Made by a program: the position numbers and the translations under genes. A model generated the notes under the pieces. The model had not been told where the DNA came from and ran no database searches. It worked only from the letters and a program-made list of their open reading frames with translations. From NCBI RefSeq assembly GCF_030814995.1, contig NZ_JAUSVX010000002.1, forward strand, positions 372,001 through 436,000: DNA of 64,000 nucleotides, in the 5' to 3' direction. The stretch comes from Labrys wisconsinensis (GTDB lineage: Bacteria > Pseudomonadota > Alphaproteobacteria > Rhizobiales > Labraceae). Shown here in pieces: positions 60,512 to 64,000 of the stretch (the stretch's first letter is position 1; the number at the start of each line of letters is the position of its first letter).

Positions 60512-63232
60512 TCAGCTGCGCTTGCGGGCCGGGGCGTCGGGCTCGAACGGCACCTCGTCGCTGTCGGCGATGGTTTTGGCGCGGCTCCCGGCCGGCGCCT
60601 TGCCCTTGCCCTTGGCCTTGCCGGCCGGGGCCTTGGCAGGTGCCGCCTTGGCAGGCGCCTTGCCGGCGCGCGCCGGCGCCTTCCTGCCGCCCTTGGCCGG
60701 CGTGGCGCCGCCCTTGGCGGCGATCAGCTCCACCGCCTGGTCGAGCGTCACGCTCTCCAGCGCCATGCCCTTGGGCAGGGTGGCGTTCACCTTGCCGTGG
60801 TTGACATAGGGGCCGTAGCGGCCGGGCCGGGCCACCACGGGGCCGCCCAGGGCGGGATGGTCGCCGAGCGCGCGTCCCTCCGGCGCGGCGCGGCCGAACC
60901 GCCCCTTGCCGCCGCTCTCCTTGGTGACGATCAGGTCGATGGCGCGGTTGGCGCCGATCGCCAGCACGTCGTCGTCCTTCTCCAGGTTGGCGTAGGTCTT
61001 GTCGTGCTGGACATAGGGGCCGAAGCGGCCGATGCCGACCAGGATCGGCTTGCCGCTCTCCGGATGGGTCGCCACCTCCTTGGGCAGGGCGAGCAGGGCC
61101 AGGGCCCGTTCGAGGTCGACATTCGCCGCGGTCATGCCCTTGGGCAGGCTGGAGCGCTTGGGTTTCTCGCCCTCGCCGAGCTGGATATAGGGCCCGAACC
61201 GCCCGTCGCGCAGCGTGACCTCCTGGCCCGTCGCCGGGTCGGTGCCGAGGTTGCGCCTGCCCGGCTCCGCCCCGTTGCCGCCTTCGCCCTCCGTCTGTTC
61301 GCCCGAGGGGGCGGCGAGCTGGCGGGTATAGCGGCATTCGGGATAGTTCGAGCAGCCGATGAAGGCGCCGTACTTGCCGAGCTTCAACGACAGCGTGCCG
61401 GTGCCGCAGGTCGGGCAGGCCCGAGGGTTCGAGCCGTCGCCCTTATCCGGAAAGATGTGCGGGCCGAGCAGCGTGCTCAGCGCCTCCAGAACCTGCGCGG
61501 TGCGCAGGTCCTTGGTGCCTTCGAGGGCGGCCGAAAAATCCTTCCAGAAGTCGCGGAGGACCTCCTTCCAGTCGAGCTCGTGGTTGGAGATGCGGTCGAG
61601 CTGCTCCTCCAGCCCGGCCGTGAAGTCGTACTCGACATAGCGGGCAAAGAAGCTCTCGAGGAAGGCGATGACCAGGCGGCCCTTGTCCTCCGCCTTCAGC
61701 CGCTTCTTGTCGAGCGAGACATATTCGCGGTTGCGCAGCACGGCCAGCGTCGCGGCATAGGTCGAGGGACGGCCGATGCCGAGCTCCTCCATGCGCTTGA
61801 CGAAGGAGGTCTCGGTGTAGCGCGGCGGCGGCTCGGTGAAATGCTGGGTGGCGGCGATCGCCTTCTTCTCCAGCGTCTCGCCCCGGCTCATCGCCGGCAG
61901 GCGCCGGCCGTCGTCGTCCTCGGCGTCGTCGTCGCGGTCCTCGTTGTAGAGGGCGAGGAAGCCGTCGAACTTCACCACCTGGCCGGTGGCGCGCAGCTCG
62001 AGCTTGCGTCCGCCGGCCTCGGCCAGGACGTCGACGGTGGTGCGCTCGAGCTCGGCGCTCTCCATCTGGCTGGCGATGGTCCGCTTCCAGATCAGCTCGT
62101 AGAGCCGGGCCTGGTCGGCGTCGAGATGCCGCGTCACGTCCTTGGGCAGGCGGAACGGGTCGGTCGGCCGGATCGCCTCGTGCGCTTCCTGGGCGTTCTT
62201 GGCCTTGACCGTGTATTTGCGCGGCGCCTTGGGCAGATAGCGCTCGCTGTAGGCGCTGCCGATCAGCCGTCGCACCGCGGCGATCGATTCCGGCGCCATG
62301 TCGACGCCGTCGGTGCGCATATAGGTGATCAGGCCGACGGTCTCGCCGCCGCCGAGCCGCACGCCTTCGTAGAGCTTCTGGGCGACCTGCATGGTGCGGT
62401 CCGGCGAGAAGCCGAGCTTGCGGCCGGCCTCCTGCTGCAGCGTCGAGGTGGTGAAGGGCGCGAAGGGGTGGCGCTTGGCGGGCTTGGCCTCGACCTCGGC
62501 GACGGTGAAGCGGCCCCGCTCCAGGGCCTCGCGGAAGGCCTCTGCCTCGGCCTTCGTGCCGACGTCGAGGCGCTGGATCTTCTTGCCGTCGGCCCCGACC
62601 AGCCGGGCCTCGAACTGCTCGCCGCGCGGAGTGGCGAGGGTGGCGACGAGCGACCAGTATTCGCGCGCCACGAAGCGCTCGATCTCCGCCTCGCGGTCGC
62701 AGACGAAGCGTAGCGCCACCGACTGGACCCGCCCGGCCGAGCGGGCGCCGGGGAGCTTGCGCCACAGCACCGGCGAGAGGCGGAAGCCGACGAGATAGTC
62801 CAGCGCCCGGCGGGCGAGATAGGCATCGACCAGCGCCTCGTCGATGGCGCGCGGCTGCTTCATCGCCGTCTGTACCGCGTCCTTGGTGATGGCGTTGAAG
62901 GTGACGCGCTCGACCCGCACGTCCTTGAGCACGCGCTTGCTCTTGAGGATCTCCAGGACGTGCCAGGAGATCGCCTCGCCCTCGCGGTCGGGGTCGGTGG
63001 CCAGGATCAGCCGGTCCGTGTCCTTGACCAGCTTGGCGATGTCGCCGACGCGCTTGGTGGCCTTGCCGTCCACCTCCCACAGCATGGCGAAATCGGCATC
63101 GGGATCCACGGACCCGTCCTTGGCCGGCAGGTCGCGCACGTGGCCATAGGAAGCGACGACCCGATAGTCCGAGCCGAGATATTTGTTGATAGCCTCGACC
63201 TTGCCGGGAGACTCAACGATGACGACGGGCAT
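60512..63232 (-). CDS. topA: DNA topoisomerase I
   Basis: This 906-residue type IA enzyme relaxes negative supercoils. TOPRIM: VIVESPGKVEAINKYLG and LATDPDREGEAISWH. The catalytic Tyr is in GLITYMRTDGVDM near residue 305. A C-terminal zinc ribbon (CPTCGTGTLSLKLGKYGAFI and CSNYPEC) is followed by further topoisomerase C-terminal repeats and a Lys/Ala/Pro-rich tail. The ATG at 63232 (MPVVIVESPGK) is the family start; a TTG four codons upstream is less likely. It lies downstream of dprA, the conserved order. Confidence 0.97.
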   Translation of the reverse strand: MPVVIVESPGKVEAINKYLGSDYRVVASYGHVRDLPAKDGSVDPDADFAMLWEVDGKATKRVGDIAKLVKDTDRLILATDPDREGEAISWHVLEILKSKRVLKDVRVERVTFNAITKDAVQTAMKQPRAIDEALVDAYLARRALDYLVGFRLSPVLWRKLPGARSAGRVQSVALRFVCDREAEIERFVAREYWSLVATLATPRGEQFEARLVGADGKKIQRLDVGTKAEAEAFREALERGRFTVAEVEAKPAKRHPFAPFTTSTLQQEAGRKLGFSPDRTMQVAQKLYEGVRLGGGETVGLITYMRTDGVDMAPESIAAVRRLIGSAYSERYLPKAPRKYTVKAKNAQEAHEAIRPTDPFRLPKDVTRHLDADQARLYELIWKRTIASQMESAELERTTVDVLAEAGGRKLELRATGQVVKFDGFLALYNEDRDDDAEDDDGRRLPAMSRGETLEKKAIAATQHFTEPPPRYTETSFVKRMEELGIGRPSTYAATLAVLRNREYVSLDKKRLKAEDKGRLVIAFLESFFARYVEYDFTAGLEEQLDRISNHELDWKEVLRDFWKDFSAALEGTKDLRTAQVLEALSTLLGPHIFPDKGDGSNPRACPTCGTGTLSLKLGKYGAFIGCSNYPECRYTRQLAAPSGEQTEGEGGNGAEPGRRNLGTDPATGQEVTLRDGRFGPYIQLGEGEKPKRSSLPKGMTAANVDLERALALLALPKEVATHPESGKPILVGIGRFGPYVQHDKTYANLEKDDDVLAIGANRAIDLIVTKESGGKGRFGRAAPEGRALGDHPALGGPVVARPGRYGPYVNHGKVNATLPKGMALESVTLDQAVELIAAKGGATPAKGGRKAPARAGKAPAKAAPAKAPAGKAKGKGKAPAGSRAKTIADSDEVPFEPDAPARKRS

Positions 63233-63469
63233 GAATGACTTCAACAGGGTTGGAAGGGGCGGGCGCCGCTTCGGGAACGCCGGGTGCCGGGGCTGGTTCC
63301 GACCGACGGACCCGGCAGGACCGGGCGGCGAACGGTCGCCGGGGCCAGGTCAGCCGAGCCTCGGACGAACCCGGCCGGGCGGTGCTTGGAGCGGAACATG
63401 GTGAAAAGGGTGGGGTAAGTCAAATGCCACCCCGACGGCGGCGATCGGCATGGGCCTCCTTTCCGGCCG

Positions 63470-64000
63470 TCAGCGCAGGGAGATCCGGTTGCCGCCATGC
63501 CGCTCGATCCGCCCTTCGAGGTCGAGCTCGACCAGCGCGAGCTGGACCTCGCGCAGGGCGAGCCGCGAGGCGCGCGCCAGGTCGTCGATCGACACGGGCG
63601 AGGGCCCGAGCAGCGCCAGCAGCGTCTCGCGGCCGGAGGCGACGGCCGGCGCGGCCTCGAGCGGCAGGGCCGGCTCGTTCTCCCAGTCGGCGGCCTCCGC
63701 GTCCGCCTCGACGGCAGCGCCCGGATGGCCCGGCATCGGCGCCGGCGGCCCCGCGGCGACGAGCGGCCGGAGCGCCTCCAGCACGTCGGCAACGCCGGTG
63801 ATCAGGGTGGCGCCCTGGCGGATCAGCTGGTTGGTGCCCTCGGCGCGCGGATCGAGGGGCGAGCCCGGCACGGCGAAGACCTCGCGCCCCTGCTCGTTGG
63901 CGAGGCGCGCCGTGATGAGCGAGCCGGAGCGCAGCGCCGCCTCGACCACGACGACGCCGTAGGCCAGGCCCGAGACGATGCGGTTGCGGCGTGGGAAGTC
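63470..64000 (-). CDS. dprA: DNA processing protein DprA (5' end outside window)
   Basis: The visible 176 C-terminal residues include [45 protein letters not shown] and [20 protein letters not shown] of the Rossmann-fold domain, then a linker and the DprA winged helix ([20 protein letters not shown]). DprA loads RecA on incoming single strands during transformation. The frame continues past the window edge. About 240 bases of non-coding DNA separate it from topA. Confidence 0.93.
   Translation of the reverse strand, partial: DFPRRNRIVSGLAYGVVVVEAALRSGSLITARLANEQGREVFAVPGSPLDPRAEGTNQLIRQGATLITGVADVLEALRPLVAAGPPAPMPGHPGAAVEADAEAADWENEPALPLEAAPAVASGRETLLALLGPSPVSIDDLARASRLALREVQLALVELDLEGRIERHGGNRISLR

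Noticed and set aside
60422-62713. Long plus-strand frame opposite topA
   Set aside because: Shadow of topA; composition is that of an antisense reading and no domain is visible.
1-64000. CRISPR arrays, rRNA genes, intact transposases, prophage genes
   Set aside because: Searched by eye on both strands; no regularly spaced repeats, rRNA blocks, DDE transposase or phage structural genes were recognised.

Overview
The window is chromosomal DNA of a high-GC alphaproteobacterium, most likely a member of the Hyphomicrobiales (Rhizobiales). Support comes from the divK-pleD pair, an NDUFS4-type complex I accessory subunit, the DUF3572-dinB pair, the order aminotransferase-hom-glpX-(tyrA)-recJ, a class I PHA synthase, and the block rpmG-MFS-NUDIX-DUF983-rnr-DCC-topA-dprA. 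I cannot name the genus. Most of the sequence is ordinary housekeeping DNA, densely packed on both strands, so long antisense ORFs are common and were discarded.

Region by region: 1-2500 holds an alpha/beta hydrolase cut by the window edge, a luciferase-like monooxygenase and a VapBC toxin-antitoxin pair. 2697-16137 holds DUF72, an endonuclease Q-like nuclease fused to a UvrD-type helicase, a DUF1272 gene broken by a 116-bp palindromic element, a Pro/Ala-rich membrane protein, panB, DUF4893, AMP nucleosidase, a TPR membrane protein, der and a second UvrD-like helicase. 16202-21494 is a set of small regulated units: MarR with a divergent oxidoreductase, PhyH, PadR-DUF2218-methyltransferase, and a SAM methyltransferase. 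The MarR and PadR units have clear operator-like repeats.

21512-29440 is an accessory region. Its centre is a lower-GC gene for a 1602-residue NACHT/STAND NTPase with a long helical C-terminal region, a plausible one-gene anti-phage sensor. It is flanked by a possible antitoxin remnant and by a decayed LigD-type DNA ligase, and is followed by a TetR/SDR divergent pair. No integrase or transposase gene is visible.

29581-45553 holds tRNA-Asn, phaC, a lipoprotein, the aminotransferase, hom, glpX, a short prephenate dehydrogenase and recJ, then a five-gene LsrB/RhaS-type ABC transporter cassette with an LsrG-like ABM protein, and a VOC protein. The prephenate dehydrogenase is preceded by what looks like a complete tyrosine attenuator: a 15-residue leader peptide with a Tyr-Tyr pair, alternative stems and a T-tailed hairpin. 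I consider this one of the two most interesting signals, with the NACHT gene.

45591-64000 holds tRNA-Glu, tRNA-Pro and tRNA-Arg, a glyoxalase-like gene, a sirtuin, a double cold-shock protein, DUF192, the complex I subunit, a GT39 glycosyltransferase, dinB, DUF3572, divK-pleD, rpmG, MFS-NUDIX, DUF983-rnr, DCC, topA and the 3' part of dprA. No rRNA gene, CRISPR array, intact transposase or prophage gene was seen.
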